From positions 1-64,000 of the forward strand of contig JAILMW010000021.1 in assembly GCA_024692235.1 (NCBI GenBank): DNA of 64,000 nucleotides, given 5' to 3'. Within the stretch, counting starts at the first letter, position 1. Every line of letters begins with the position of its first letter. Below the pieces are notes generated by a model that saw only the letters and a list, made by a program, of their open reading frames with translations, ran no database searches and was not told the DNA's origin. This DNA comes from Saccharofermentans sp. (GTDB lineage: Bacteria > Bacillota > Clostridia > Saccharofermentanales > Saccharofermentanaceae). The translations under genes and the position numbers were made by a program. Shown here one piece after another: positions 1 to 7,557 of the stretch.

Positions 1-1
1 G

Positions 2-328
2 GATAACAAATCGTTGATGAAGTTGGAGCGGCAAATAGCATCTGCTGATCTTCTGATTATCGATGAACTGAGTTATCTGACATTTAACCTTCACCAATCA
101 GAGTTACTGTTCAAGGTTATATCCGACAGAGCGGAAAGGCAAAGCGTAATTGTATCGACAAACCTCAGTTTCTCCGAATGGACTACGATGTTTGAGAATA
201 CAACGATGGTAACGGCATTGGTTGGCAGACTGACGTTCAAGTCACATGTTCTCAATATGAATTCAGAACATCCGTACAGAGAAGAATACGCTGCTACAGC
301 AAGCAAGAACAGAGGAGCAAGAAAATGA
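2..328 (+). CDS. istB: IS21-family helper ATPase IstB, C-terminal part (cut by window edge)
   Basis: The reading frame is open from base 2, so the gene starts outside the window; 108 residues are visible. The segment begins just before a Walker B motif (LLIIDELSYL) and includes a sensor-like stretch (IVSTNLSFSEW), both typical of the AAA+ helper IstB, which assists the IstA transposase of IS21 elements by target DNA binding and ATP hydrolysis. The C-terminal GRLTFKSHVLNM stretch also fits IstB. The stop codon overlaps the start of the next small ORF (ATGA), and element-end repeats follow 220 bases later, which supports an intact IS21 right end. The family call is secure; whether the whole element is active cannot be judged from the visible part. 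Confidence 0.9.
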   Translation, partial: DNKSLMKLERQIASADLLIIDELSYLTFNLHQSELLFKVISDRAERQSVIVSTNLSFSEWTTMFENTTMVTALVGRLTFKSHVLNMNSEHPYREEYAATASKNRGARK

Positions 329-492
329 ACTTTCCATACTTAGATAAAGACTGCAAGTTATACAAAGAAACAATTATCGATATGTACAACGAAGTTAACG
401 AATATCTCGGATTCGTTGAGAGAGCTCTTGATATGAGAGAGTATGAGCTTGGTGTCTTGAAGGGCGAGATAGAAGAGATTTCGCTCGAATAA
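325..492 (+). CDS. Small ORF (55 aa) inside the IS21-type element
   Basis: The ATG overlaps the istB stop codon in an ATGA arrangement, so translation is probably coupled. The predicted 55-residue protein is acidic and helical-looking (MYNEVNEYLGFVERALDM, then LGVLKGEIEEI). I do not recognise a family. It lies between istB and the terminal repeats, so it travels with the element and could be an accessory transposition protein, or only a C-terminal passenger. The start choice follows from the overlap; a ribosome binding site (GAGGAGCAAG region) lies just upstream. Confidence 0.55.
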   Translation: MNFPYLDKDCKLYKETIIDMYNEVNEYLGFVERALDMREYELGVLKGEIEEISLE

Positions 493-500
493 GCCGCAAG

Positions 501-534
501 TACATAAGCAACCCCGGCCGGGGTTGCTTATGTA
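501..534. terminator. Perfect 34-bp palindrome after the IS21 genes
   Basis: Every base of 501-534 pairs with its partner; the centre is CCCCGGCCGGGG and the arms read TACATAAGCA / TGCTTATGTA. It starts 8 bases after the stop codon of the small ORF and is followed by CTTTTATGTTT. It can form a strong hairpin, so it probably ends transcription of the istB operon in both directions. A protein-binding role at the element end is also possible. Confidence 0.7.
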
Positions 535-550
535 CTTTTATGTTTCAAGG

Positions 551-620
551 TGGTAAACTTTTTCAGTAGCGCTGATGGTAAACAATTTCGATAGCGCCTG
601 GTAAACTTTTTCAATAGCAT
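551..620. repeat. Three direct repeats at the IS21 right end
   Basis: Three related 22-bp units start at 551, 576 and 599. Each begins TGGTAAAC and continues with TTTCxxTAGC; the first ends GCGC, the second GCGC and the third GCAT. IS21-family elements carry multiple transposase-binding repeats of about this size at their ends, so this is read as the right terminus, with the outer end probably near 626-630 (the minus strand there begins TGTAGTGTG). The exact tip and the target duplication cannot be fixed because the left end is outside the window. Confidence 0.75.
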
Positions 621-956
621 TCACACTACATCCCCTAAAAATATCATAAGACTATATCCATTAATGGGACAGTGCTGAAGATTTAAGACCTGTAAATTTG
701 TAACATTTCCTGTGTTGCTAGAGAATAGCGGATCATGGGAATTGTTACATTTTTAGCATGTTTTTAAGTATTGAAGCCGGCATATATACGTGATAATATT
801 CAAGCAACAAAAAGAACAAGCGTTCGTATAGTTTCGATTTCTCTCGTTAAGAAACTAATAAACGGACAAGAGGCCTAACCAATATCAGAAGTTTGATGAA
901 GCGAACCAGAAAACGGAAGATGACGGTATTGTTTTTCGATCGTAAGGAGATAATAG
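621..956 (+). promoter_or_regulatory. Gap with inverted repeat and promoter for the metallopeptidase gene
   Basis: No convincing gene lies in this stretch. An imperfect inverted repeat, TGTAACATTTCC (699-710) and GGAATTGTTACA (738-749), has one mismatch and a 27-base spacer and could be an operator. A plausible sigma-A promoter follows: TTGAAG at 771-776, 17-base spacer, TAATAT at 794-799. A good ribosome binding site, AAGGAG at 943-948, sits 8 bases before the ATG of the next gene. The implied 5' untranslated region of about 150 bases shows no structure I recognise. Confidence 0.4.
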
Positions 957-1679
957 ATGTCGAAGAATAAGTTGATGAACAATGCAGAGATAGAACTTGT
1001 AATTGCTCAGATGTTGGACAGGTATTTTAAGGAAAAGAATAACGGGAAGATCATGAGCTCAGTGGATATCGATGATTTCGTACTGAACTTCCTGGAGTGC
1101 CAGATCATCTATGAGTCAATAGCATGCTCTTCTAACACCCTTGGATATGTTAGTGATGGATTTACTAAGCTCAAAGTATTCAGGAAGGGAAGGATCCGTG
1201 AGGTTCTGTTCCCCAAAGATACTATCGTTCTTGATAAGTATCTTTGCTCTAGGAACAGCGAAACCAAAAGAAGATTTGTGCTTGGTCATGAGGCCGGTCA
1301 TGTTATAACCAACAGGCTCTATCATCAGGAGAAGGCATACTTCAATCGTGATTTTGATAACCTGGAATTGAATAACAGCAGGGAAATGCTGGATCTATTC
1401 AATATATATGAGATGCAGGCAAATCGAATCTCAGCATGTATTCTTATCCCTAAGCTTACTTTGATGAAGCATTTGGAGAACGCTTTCAAATCAAAGAAAG
1501 TCATTAAGTACGATAACGGCACTATCAGTCGATATGACAGAGTGATGTTGCAGCAGATCGCAGATGAAATGAAGGTATCCTTTTCAGCGTTGATGGCAAG
1601 ACTTAATGAGTTGGATCTCTTTGAGATACGACCTCTGCCCTACCCCTTTAACGGAGATGAGGTGATTGTCTATGAATAA
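957..1679 (+). CDS. ImmA/IrrE-family zinc metallopeptidase
   Basis: The 240-residue protein carries HEAGH at residues 111-115, preceded by RRFVLG, and a downstream EMQANRISACILIP stretch whose Glu at about 152 fits the third zinc ligand. This is the signature of the ImmA/IrrE (DUF955) family. ImmA in Bacillus subtilis ICEBs1 cleaves the repressor ImmR and so induces the mobile element; a similar switch for this element is an inference. No XRE repressor partner is next to it, which is unusual. The ATG is preceded by AAGGAG at a good distance. The stop overlaps the next gene's start, so the two are probably coupled. Confidence 0.85.
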   Translation: MSKNKLMNNAEIELVIAQMLDRYFKEKNNGKIMSSVDIDDFVLNFLECQIIYESIACSSNTLGYVSDGFTKLKVFRKGRIREVLFPKDTIVLDKYLCSRNSETKRRFVLGHEAGHVITNRLYHQEKAYFNRDFDNLELNNSREMLDLFNIYEMQANRISACILIPKLTLMKHLENAFKSKKVIKYDNGTISRYDRVMLQQIADEMKVSFSALMARLNELDLFEIRPLPYPFNGDEVIVYE

Positions 1680-1947
1680 ATACATGGATAAGTACTTCTC
1701 GGAAGAGCTTAGAGAAAAGGAAGCAATGTCTAAGAAGGAAAGTGAAACCATGACAGATCGCCCAGTGAGATGTCCACATTGTATGGTTCCGATATTCTTT
1801 GTATACAGCGATGTCACTTCCGGTCATTTCAGAGTTAAATGTACTCGGTGCCGACAGATAGCATGGATCGATCTTGGACGCTTCTACAGATCAAAAGAAT
1901 CCAAACCATTTCCGGGCATTGATATGCTCCCACCATTTGTCGATTAA
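1672..1947 (+). CDS. Small zinc-ribbon protein
   Basis: The protein has 91 residues, starting at the ATG at 1672, which has GAGGTG 8 bases upstream; a TTG at 1666 is less likely. It has a charged N-terminus, then CPHC, a beta-rich stretch and CTRC, a clear four-cysteine zinc ribbon at about residues 33-60. It resembles the short cysteine-rich KTR-type proteins found on conjugative elements, but I cannot assign the family firmly. The gene overlaps the metallopeptidase stop codon by several bases and is followed by a long structured gap, so the two genes form one small operon. The function is unknown. Confidence 0.65.
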   Translation: MNKYMDKYFSEELREKEAMSKKESETMTDRPVRCPHCMVPIFFVYSDVTSGHFRVKCTRCRQIAWIDLGRFYRSKESKPFPGIDMLPPFVD

Positions 1948-1989
1948 TAGGCAAGTGATAAATACAACTAAATAACTCCTAACTTGTAG

Positions 1990-2150
1990 AGATCATAACG
2001 GAGATGGCTGCATAGGCAGCTGTGTTACCCGAGTCGTGCAAGTCAGTAACGATACAACAACTGTTGTGTCGACTGATTTGTAGGGCTCGTTTTTTATGAT
2101 CCTACTTTTGCACGAACAGGAAGTCCTCTCCGTTGATCGGAAAGGACTTT
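1990..2150 (+). ncRNA. Candidate structured RNA between zinc-ribbon and sigma-like genes
   Basis: Three pairing elements can be drawn. A small hairpin has arms GCTGC (2007-2011) and GCAGC (2016-2020). A long hairpin pairs CAAGTCAGT (2039-2047) with ACTGATTTG (2072-2080) and CGATACAAC (2050-2058) with GTTGTGTCG (2063-2071), with loop AACT; CGAG/CTCG closes it and T6 follows at 2090-2095. A second hairpin has arms AAGTCCT (2121-2127) and AGGACTT (2143-2149) around TCCG/CGGA. In addition AACGGAGA (1997-2004) can pair with TCTCCGTT (2127-2134), which competes with the second hairpin. That alternation would suit a switch or attenuator ahead of the sigma-like gene. No known RNA family is recognised. 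Confidence 0.45.
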
Positions 2151-2252
2151 ATAAATGCTCAAGTGGCAACAGTACATCTGCAGATACCCCTGAAACTCCT
2201 TGATTTTGAAGGTTTCACATTAATTCATTTCAAATTCTAAGGAGAAATAATC

Positions 2253-2693
2253 ATGAAAAACTACAGAGTATCTGTTTTCAATACGATCACAAGAAAGTAC
2301 GAGATGGTAGAGGTTACTGAGGAAGTTTACAAGGAATACATGCACGACGAGTGGAATACGAAGAAGGCGACAGCCAGATTCTATAAACATCACGTTACTG
2401 CAGCATATATGGCTCAGGATACAGAAGAGTTCTTTGAGCAGCTCGACAGTTACGTAAAGAGCTGTGAGAAGAGATTTGAAGAGTCATCTGACCATAATGA
2501 TCTGGCTGAAATGATCGGAGAAGCTATGAAGACGTTGAGTACAAGAGACAGAAAGCTCATTCAGGCGCTCTTTTACGATGGCTATACCGAAAAGGAATAC
2601 GCAGAGATGGTGGGTATAAACCAGTCTAATATTCACAGACGGAAGAAGCGTATTTTGAGGATCCTTAGAAATTATTTGGAGGAATTTTCATGA
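2253..2693 (+). CDS. Sigma-70 region 4-like regulator of the mobile element
   Basis: The 146-residue protein ends in a helix-turn-helix like sigma-70 region 4: TLSTRDRKLIQALFYDG, then TEKEYAEMVGINQSNIHRR and KKRILRILRNY, roughly residues 95-143. The N-terminus (MKNYRVSVFNTITRKYE) is the form common to sigma-like proteins of Clostridia conjugative and integrative elements. A full sigma factor would need region 2, which is absent, so it more likely acts as a DNA-binding activator. AAGGAG precedes the ATG. The gene follows one structured non-coding stretch and precedes another, and its stop overlaps a tiny ORF. Control of the recombinase genes is likely but inferred. Confidence 0.75.
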   Translation: MKNYRVSVFNTITRKYEMVEVTEEVYKEYMHDEWNTKKATARFYKHHVTAAYMAQDTEEFFEQLDSYVKSCEKRFEESSDHNDLAEMIGEAMKTLSTRDRKLIQALFYDGYTEKEYAEMVGINQSNIHRRKKRILRILRNYLEEFS

Positions 2694-2776
2694 AAAGCGC
2701 ATTTTTTACCCCTCGAAAGTTCCCAAAGATTATGAGAGGACTTTTTCTCATCCCTCTCATGGACATTAACAACTGA
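2690..2776 (+). CDS. 28-residue leader-like ORF coupled to the sigma-like gene
   Basis: An ATG overlaps the sigma-like stop codon (ATGA) and has GGAGGAA (2678-2684) 5 bases upstream, the best ribosome binding site in this area. The ORF gives MKSAFFTPRKFPKIMRG followed by a hydrophobic LFLIPLMDINN tail. A hairpin, ATGAGAGG (2732-2739) with CCTCTCAT (2753-2760), lies inside its second half. A short translated ORF overlapping a hairpin just before a long non-coding region suggests a leader peptide that links translation to folding of the downstream RNA. It could also be a small membrane-active peptide. No homologue is recognised. Confidence 0.45.
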   Translation: MKSAFFTPRKFPKIMRGLFLIPLMDINN

Positions 2777-3197
2777 ATAGCAGCTTTTCTCTTACGTTCC
2801 TGTCGTAGAGAGCCACATGTGGAACTGCCGATCCATTCGGGTGAAGCCATAGCCACAGAAACCGTAAGGTATATACGGTGAGGCCAGGACATACGACAGC
2901 AATAATGATACTTCTGCATAGTCACAGGCTGAGCGTTGAAGCGGAATGAGAAACCGTGAGCCGTCGCACCCGATGAATGTGGCCGGAGAGATCCTACCGG
3001 AGGTGAGAGTCCTATGAGGGGTTATGCAAACCCCGGGAGAAAAGAATCCGAAGAAATCCTTTAAGGAAGACTTCAAGCCCGGGAGTGGACGATAAATACG
3101 GGCAGGAAGAAACAACAAACAACAACTGAAACATATGTGGATGGCGGCTGTTTGTGTGATTACAAGCAGCCGCTTGTCCATCTTATAGGAGACAAAC
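2777..3197 (+). ncRNA. Long structured non-coding region, candidate large RNA
   Basis: This 421-base stretch has no coding frame with a start and ribosome binding site but many nested pairings. CTGTCGTA (2800-2807) pairs with TACGACAG (2892-2899), enclosing CCACATGTGG (2813-2822), CCGA/TCGG (2828-2840) and ACCGTA/TACGGT (2861-2879). Further on are CCGG/CCGG near 2982-3000 and a GGGGTT/AACCCC hairpin near 3018-3033. The region ends in a strong hairpin, GCGGCTGTTTGT (3144-3155) with ACAAGCAGCCGC (3162-3173), extended by GATG/CATC (3140-3143 and 3179-3182). A multi-branched RNA is the simplest reading. I do not recognise a family; a regulatory leader for the recombinase genes, or an RNA acting with the element, are both open. 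Confidence 0.5.
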
Positions 3198-3365
3198 ATG
3201 GCTAATGATAATGCAAATAAATTAAAGCTGAGTAACGTTTGTGATCTGTATATAAGTATTTCCTGGCTTAAGACTCTACTGGAACTGGAGCTTATCTCTG
3301 ATAAGGAGTTTCACAGAATGGTTGAGATGACAGGAAAGCACTATGGGATAGACATAAGGTACTGA
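3198..3365 (+). CDS. SHOCT-like small protein upstream of recombinases
   Basis: The 55-residue protein starts at an ATG with TAGGAGA 8 bases upstream. Its C-terminal half (LKTLLELELISDKEF, then HYGIDIRY) matches the short two-helix SHOCT pattern L..L...GLISDEEF. SHOCT-like proteins commonly precede serine recombinase genes in Clostridia elements; they may mediate protein contacts, but no activity is established. It lies between the long structured region and the first recombinase, separated from the latter by 174 bases that contain a small GCGT/ACGC hairpin at 3504-3515. Being very short, it was judged from spacing, start context and the motif. Confidence 0.6.
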   Translation: MANDNANKLKLSNVCDLYISISWLKTLLELELISDKEFHRMVEMTGKHYGIDIRY

Positions 3366-3539
3366 TTCTATGGTTAAAACCTCGTTATTGTGGTATCCTA
3401 ACGGTAAATTGATTCATATTCGTTCAAGAATCATTCATTTATCCGTTTCAACAATCCTAGAATCAAGAATCCCAATGATTTGAATCATCGAAGTGATTGC
3501 AAAGCGTTTTGACGCGCAAGAATACTGGAGGCCACGAAT

Positions 3540-5069
3540 ATGAAGATCACAGATATATCAAGACACACAGATAAAGAACAGAAGGAATACAGATTTGGTG
3601 CTTATTGCAGGGTATCATCTGATAAGGATGATCAGATCCATTCCTTTCTCGCACAGCTCAAGTATTTTCGTGAGTATGCCAAGAATCATGAAGGTTATAC
3701 CCTAGTAGATATATATGCAGATGAAGGTATTACTGGAACTTGCATGGAGAAGAGAGACGAATTTCTCCGAATGATAAAAGATTGCAAAGATGGTAAGATC
3801 AACCGTATTGTTGCTAAGTCTGTATCTCGATTTGCAAGGAACAACGAAGAGCTTCTCGCCACAATCCGAGAACTTAAGAATATTGGTGTAAGCTGCTATT
3901 TCGAGAAAGAGAATATTGACACAGATAATATGAGTTCCGAATTCATGGTTTCTCTCTTTGGAATGCAAGCACAACAAGAATCGGTAAACATATCTGAGAA
4001 TATGCGTTGGAGTTATCAAGCCAGAATGGAGCGAGGCGAATTTAATACTTGTAAAGCTCCTCTGGGATATAAACTCGAAGAAGGCAAACTCAAAATTTTT
4101 GAGGAAGAAGCAGTGATAATAAAAAGAGTGTTTGACTTGTATCTCTCCGGAATCGGTATGCAACAGATAGCAGATTTTTTCAATGAGGAAGGCGTTCTAA
4201 AAAAGCACGGGTTCCCCAGGTGGCATAATAGAACCATTGCCTATATTTTGAACAACGAAAGGTATATGGGCGATGCAAGGCTTCAAAAGAAATATACGAC
4301 GGACACTTTTCCGTTTAAATTGAAGCTTAACAAAGGTGAGAAGGGTCAATACTACGTTGAGAATAGCAATCCGGCTATCATATCGAAGGAAGAGTTTCAG
4401 GCTGTTCAACGTTTGATAAAGTCCAAAGGTCCAAAGGGCGGTAAAAAGACAGACTCAGTATTTAAAGGCATACTCTTATGTCCTGAATGTAATTGTGCTA
4501 TGCGTCGGATGAAGAACGACAGAGGATATTTCTGGTGCTGCAGGAATGCAGTATCTAAAAGAAGCAATTGTTCTTTGCATATTGTTTACGAAAATGAACT
4601 GAGCAGGGCTTGCGAGAGACTTCAAAAGAAGTTGTTTGACAATTGTGATGTTTTGATCGGACGTACGATCGACTATCTTGAACAGGTTATTACCATGAAT
4701 GAAGATAGAAGAGAAGAGATTCATCATATTGACGTGGAAATCAAGGCTGCAACTGATCGTAATCATAGATTGGCTTCTCTCAGAGTTAAGAACGTCATTA
4801 GTGATGAAGAGTTCGCTAAGGGAAAGTTTGAGATAATGAATACTTTGTCACGTTTGAAGTCTGAGAGAAAGAAACTGTTGGCATTTGATAAGAACGACGA
4901 ATCCATAGATTCCTTGATGCTGTTGAAGGAAACGATTGAAAAAAGTCTGAATCAATATGACGAGAGTGTAATCAGGGATACTGTTGATGCGATAGTTGTT
5001 CAAGACGATGGAATGCTTTTGTTCCGAATGATTGGTGGACTTAGATTTAGAGAAAGGATAAATGTATGA
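3540..5069 (+). CDS. Large serine recombinase 1, full length
   Basis: The 509-residue protein has the full large serine recombinase layout. The resolvase-type catalytic domain comes first (about 15-155), with YCRVSS giving the likely nucleophile Ser26, then YADEGITGT and VSRFARN. The recombinase DNA-binding domain follows (about 170-290; APLGYKL through NPAIISKEEF). Next is a zinc ribbon (CPEC and CC/C pattern, about 320-345) and a C-terminal coiled-coil region. Such enzymes integrate and excise mobile elements through a covalent Ser-DNA intermediate. GGAGG at 3527-3531 fixes the ATG. The stop overlaps the start of recombinase 2. With recombinase 3 it probably moves this element. Confidence 0.92.
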   Translation: MKITDISRHTDKEQKEYRFGAYCRVSSDKDDQIHSFLAQLKYFREYAKNHEGYTLVDIYADEGITGTCMEKRDEFLRMIKDCKDGKINRIVAKSVSRFARNNEELLATIRELKNIGVSCYFEKENIDTDNMSSEFMVSLFGMQAQQESVNISENMRWSYQARMERGEFNTCKAPLGYKLEEGKLKIFEEEAVIIKRVFDLYLSGIGMQQIADFFNEEGVLKKHGFPRWHNRTIAYILNNERYMGDARLQKKYTTDTFPFKLKLNKGEKGQYYVENSNPAIISKEEFQAVQRLIKSKGPKGGKKTDSVFKGILLCPECNCAMRRMKNDRGYFWCCRNAVSKRSNCSLHIVYENELSRACERLQKKLFDNCDVLIGRTIDYLEQVITMNEDRREEIHHIDVEIKAATDRNHRLASLRVKNVISDEEFAKGKFEIMNTLSRLKSERKKLLAFDKNDESIDSLMLLKETIEKSLNQYDESVIRDTVDAIVVQDDGMLLFRMIGGLRFRERINV

Positions 5070-5944
5070 AACGCACTTGTCCTGTTGGGTACACATTGAT
5101 TCATGGTGTGGTAGTCGTGGATCCTGATGAGTCGACACTTGTTAAGAAAATGTACGAAATGTGCATTTCCGGGAAATCTCTTAAGCAGATTGCTGATGCT
5201 ATGGAACCTTACTTTGACGATATTGTCATCAACAAACCGAAGATAGCAAGGATCCTTTCTGATAGACGCTATCTTGGAGATGAACTATTTGAAGGCATTA
5301 TCGATGAAGATACTTTTAACAAAGCTAATTCGTTAAAGTCTGGTCGGGCTACGGCACCTGCAAATCCTGATAAGGCAGAGATTCTTGGATTAAGGATTAG
5401 CGTCAGATGCCCTGTGTGTGGATCACGAATGAAAAGATTTCACGTTAAAAAACGCAAGAAACAATACTGGAAGTGTACTGAGGCTGTTTGCAAAAAGACG
5501 GTGTACATAAATGATTCTGATATGATCGAACAGCTTAAAGATGTCATGTATGAACTAACTGCTATCCCCTATGTGGCTAGTAATGACTACATCCAGAAGA
5601 GTATAAACTCTGCAACGCTTGAGAAAAACATAATTGAGCAAATATCATCTCAAACCTTTGATAAGAACACAATCAAAGAACGAATACTTGAATTGAGTGA
5701 GATGCTCTATATGGATATTCCCAATACCGGGTTTGTAAAGATGAAGATTGCTTCATCTCTGAATGAATATAATGAGGATCAATACTTGAAGACGATCAAT
5801 GAGATTGGATCAAAGATCGAATTCGGTGAAGATAATACAGTATCACTTGTTTTACGAGACGGATGCCGTTATGTCAGAAAGGAACACCATGCAGACAGAA
5901 GAGAAGATAATATCGTATATCGCTCCTACGAAGCAAATTGTTGA
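5066..5944 (+). CDS. Recombinase-like protein 2, lacking the catalytic domain
   Basis: The 292-residue protein begins directly with a recombinase DNA-binding domain (GKSLKQIADAM, DRRYLGDELFEG, IIDEDTFNKA) and then a zinc ribbon (CPVC at 115-118, Cys137 and Cys142). A helical C-terminus follows. There is no resolvase domain and so no catalytic serine. The start overlaps the recombinase 1 stop (ATGA), so the short form is the designed translation product and not a mis-called start; bases upstream in frame belong to recombinase 1 in another frame. It may be a DNA-binding partner or directionality factor for the two active enzymes. That role is inferred. Confidence 0.85.
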   Translation: MKRTCPVGYTLIHGVVVVDPDESTLVKKMYEMCISGKSLKQIADAMEPYFDDIVINKPKIARILSDRRYLGDELFEGIIDEDTFNKANSLKSGRATAPANPDKAEILGLRISVRCPVCGSRMKRFHVKKRKKQYWKCTEAVCKKTVYINDSDMIEQLKDVMYELTAIPYVASNDYIQKSINSATLEKNIIEQISSQTFDKNTIKERILELSEMLYMDIPNTGFVKMKIASSLNEYNEDQYLKTINEIGSKIEFGEDNTVSLVLRDGCRYVRKEHHADRREDNIVYRSYEANC

Positions 5945-7514
5945 AGATGGAGATGTATCGACAATTAAACATGTTGCAGCTTATTGTCGAGTGTCGACTA
6001 ACAATAAAGACCAGATTAACAGCTACGAGAATCAGAAGAGTAAGTACACAGATATGATAATGTCAAAGCCTGGTTGGGAGTTGGTAGGAATCTATGCTGA
6101 TAAAGGTATATCCGGAACAAGCACTAAGAATAGAACAGAATTTAAAAAGATGATCCGTCATTGCCGACAAGGCAGAATTAATATGATCATTGTTAAGTCT
6201 GTATCAAGATTTGCAAGAAATAACCTCGACACACTTAATTACACAAGGAAATTGAGAGAAATAGGTGTTGATGTATATTTTGAGGAGCAGAATATTCACA
6301 GTATTGATCCGTCCTCAGATTTTATGATATCCCTTCACGGTTCCCTTGCTCAAAGTGAATCTGAAAGTTTGAGTGCAAATGTAAAGTGGGGAAAGCTACA
6401 GAGTATTAAATCAGGAAAAGTGGCTTTTAGTTGTAAGAACTTTCTTGGATATATCCAAGGAACTGACGGACAGCCCACGATTGTAGAAGACGAAGCTGAA
6501 GTCATTAGGAGTATCTACGCAGACTTTCTTTCTGGGAAAAGTAGCAGAGAGATATGTAAAGAACTCGAGAGTAGACAAGTTTTGAGCCCTGCTGGTAATG
6601 AGCATTGGTCAAGCGCATCTGTATTATCCATACTTAAGAATGTTAAGTATAAAGGTGATGTAATAACTAATATGACCTATACCGTTGATCCTATCTCAAA
6701 AAAGAAAAAAATTAATAACGGTGAAGTCGGCCAATATTACATTAAGAACAATCATCCTGCCATTATTGATGAGAACACATTTGCAAGAGTTCAGGAAGAG
6801 CTTCATAGAAGAGCTAATCTTGATAAAAAGGTCGAAAAAGTGACAGTAACCGAACATGGGAGATTTGACGGGCGTTATGCTTTGTCTGAATTATTATTCT
6901 GTGGAGATTGCGGATCACATTATAGGAGACGCATATGGGGGCATAACGGACAATCCAAACCTGTATGGAGATGCTGCAAAAGGGTGTATTACGGAAAGAA
7001 ATACTGTTCAAACTCTGTATCTATCCCTGAGAATAGTATTCATGATGCTATCATGAATGCGATAAGAGTAAATGCATTGGATGTAAGTGAATCCTTGGAT
7101 TCATTACGAGAAATCATAAATGCAGGATTGGAAGAAAATAAGACCGCCAGACGAATCATGGAGCTTGATGAGGCTATCAATGATTTGAAGTCAGAAACGG
7201 AGATTATGATGAAAACTCTGTCAACGGATCTTGAACATGACTTTGATGAGGACAGATTTGTTGAACTAAGAACACAACTGGCTGAATCTGAGATTGAAAG
7301 GAAAAAACTCCTCTATTCCGGCGGCAATTCCGTAATGACAGAGGATCGTCTTAATGAGTTAGATAGAACTTTGCATATCTTATTACATCAACCGCATACT
7401 TATGATGATGCTCTTATTAGACAATTGATAACGAGAATAACGGTTTTGGGTAAAAGTGAGATTAAAATAGACTTTGTTGGAGGAAATTCTGTAAAGCAAG
7501 AACTTAGGCTATAA
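5889..7514 (+). CDS. Large serine recombinase 3, full length
   Basis: The protein has 541 residues counted from the ATG at 5889, which has AAAGGAA 6 bases upstream; earlier ATGs at 5799 and 5871 lack a ribosome binding site. The catalytic domain shows YCRVST with nucleophile Ser36, YADKGISGT and VSRFARN. The DNA-binding domain, a zinc ribbon (CGDCGSHYRRR, CCKR, CSN) and a long coiled coil follow. The gene overlaps recombinase 2 by 56 bases, so all three are co-translated. Like recombinase 1 it is expected to cut and rejoin DNA; a pair of full enzymes with an inactive middle protein may work as a hetero-oligomer. Confidence 0.92.
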   Translation: MQTEEKIISYIAPTKQIVEDGDVSTIKHVAAYCRVSTNNKDQINSYENQKSKYTDMIMSKPGWELVGIYADKGISGTSTKNRTEFKKMIRHCRQGRINMIIVKSVSRFARNNLDTLNYTRKLREIGVDVYFEEQNIHSIDPSSDFMISLHGSLAQSESESLSANVKWGKLQSIKSGKVAFSCKNFLGYIQGTDGQPTIVEDEAEVIRSIYADFLSGKSSREICKELESRQVLSPAGNEHWSSASVLSILKNVKYKGDVITNMTYTVDPISKKKKINNGEVGQYYIKNNHPAIIDENTFARVQEELHRRANLDKKVEKVTVTEHGRFDGRYALSELLFCGDCGSHYRRRIWGHNGQSKPVWRCCKRVYYGKKYCSNSVSIPENSIHDAIMNAIRVNALDVSESLDSLREIINAGLEENKTARRIMELDEAINDLKSETEIMMKTLSTDLEHDFDEDRFVELRTQLAESEIERKKLLYSGGNSVMTEDRLNELDRTLHILLHQPHTYDDALIRQLITRITVLGKSEIKIDFVGGNSVKQELRL

Positions 7515-7557
7515 TGATTGTAACGAATCGAAATATTCCATACTACTAAGATTCCTG

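Noticed and set aside
2777..3197. Group II intron or group I intron in the structured region
   Set aside because: No domain V-type AGC...GAAA hairpin, no GUGYG-type 5' end and no intron-encoded protein could be found.
2792..3199. A 135-residue reading frame on the minus strand across the structured region
   Set aside because: No ribosome binding site, unusual composition, and the sequence pairs extensively with itself, which favours a non-coding RNA.
5799..5888. Earlier starts of recombinase 3 (5799, 5871)
   Set aside because: No ribosome binding site ahead of either, whereas 5889 has AAAGGAA; the upstream codons duplicate the recombinase 2 region in another frame.
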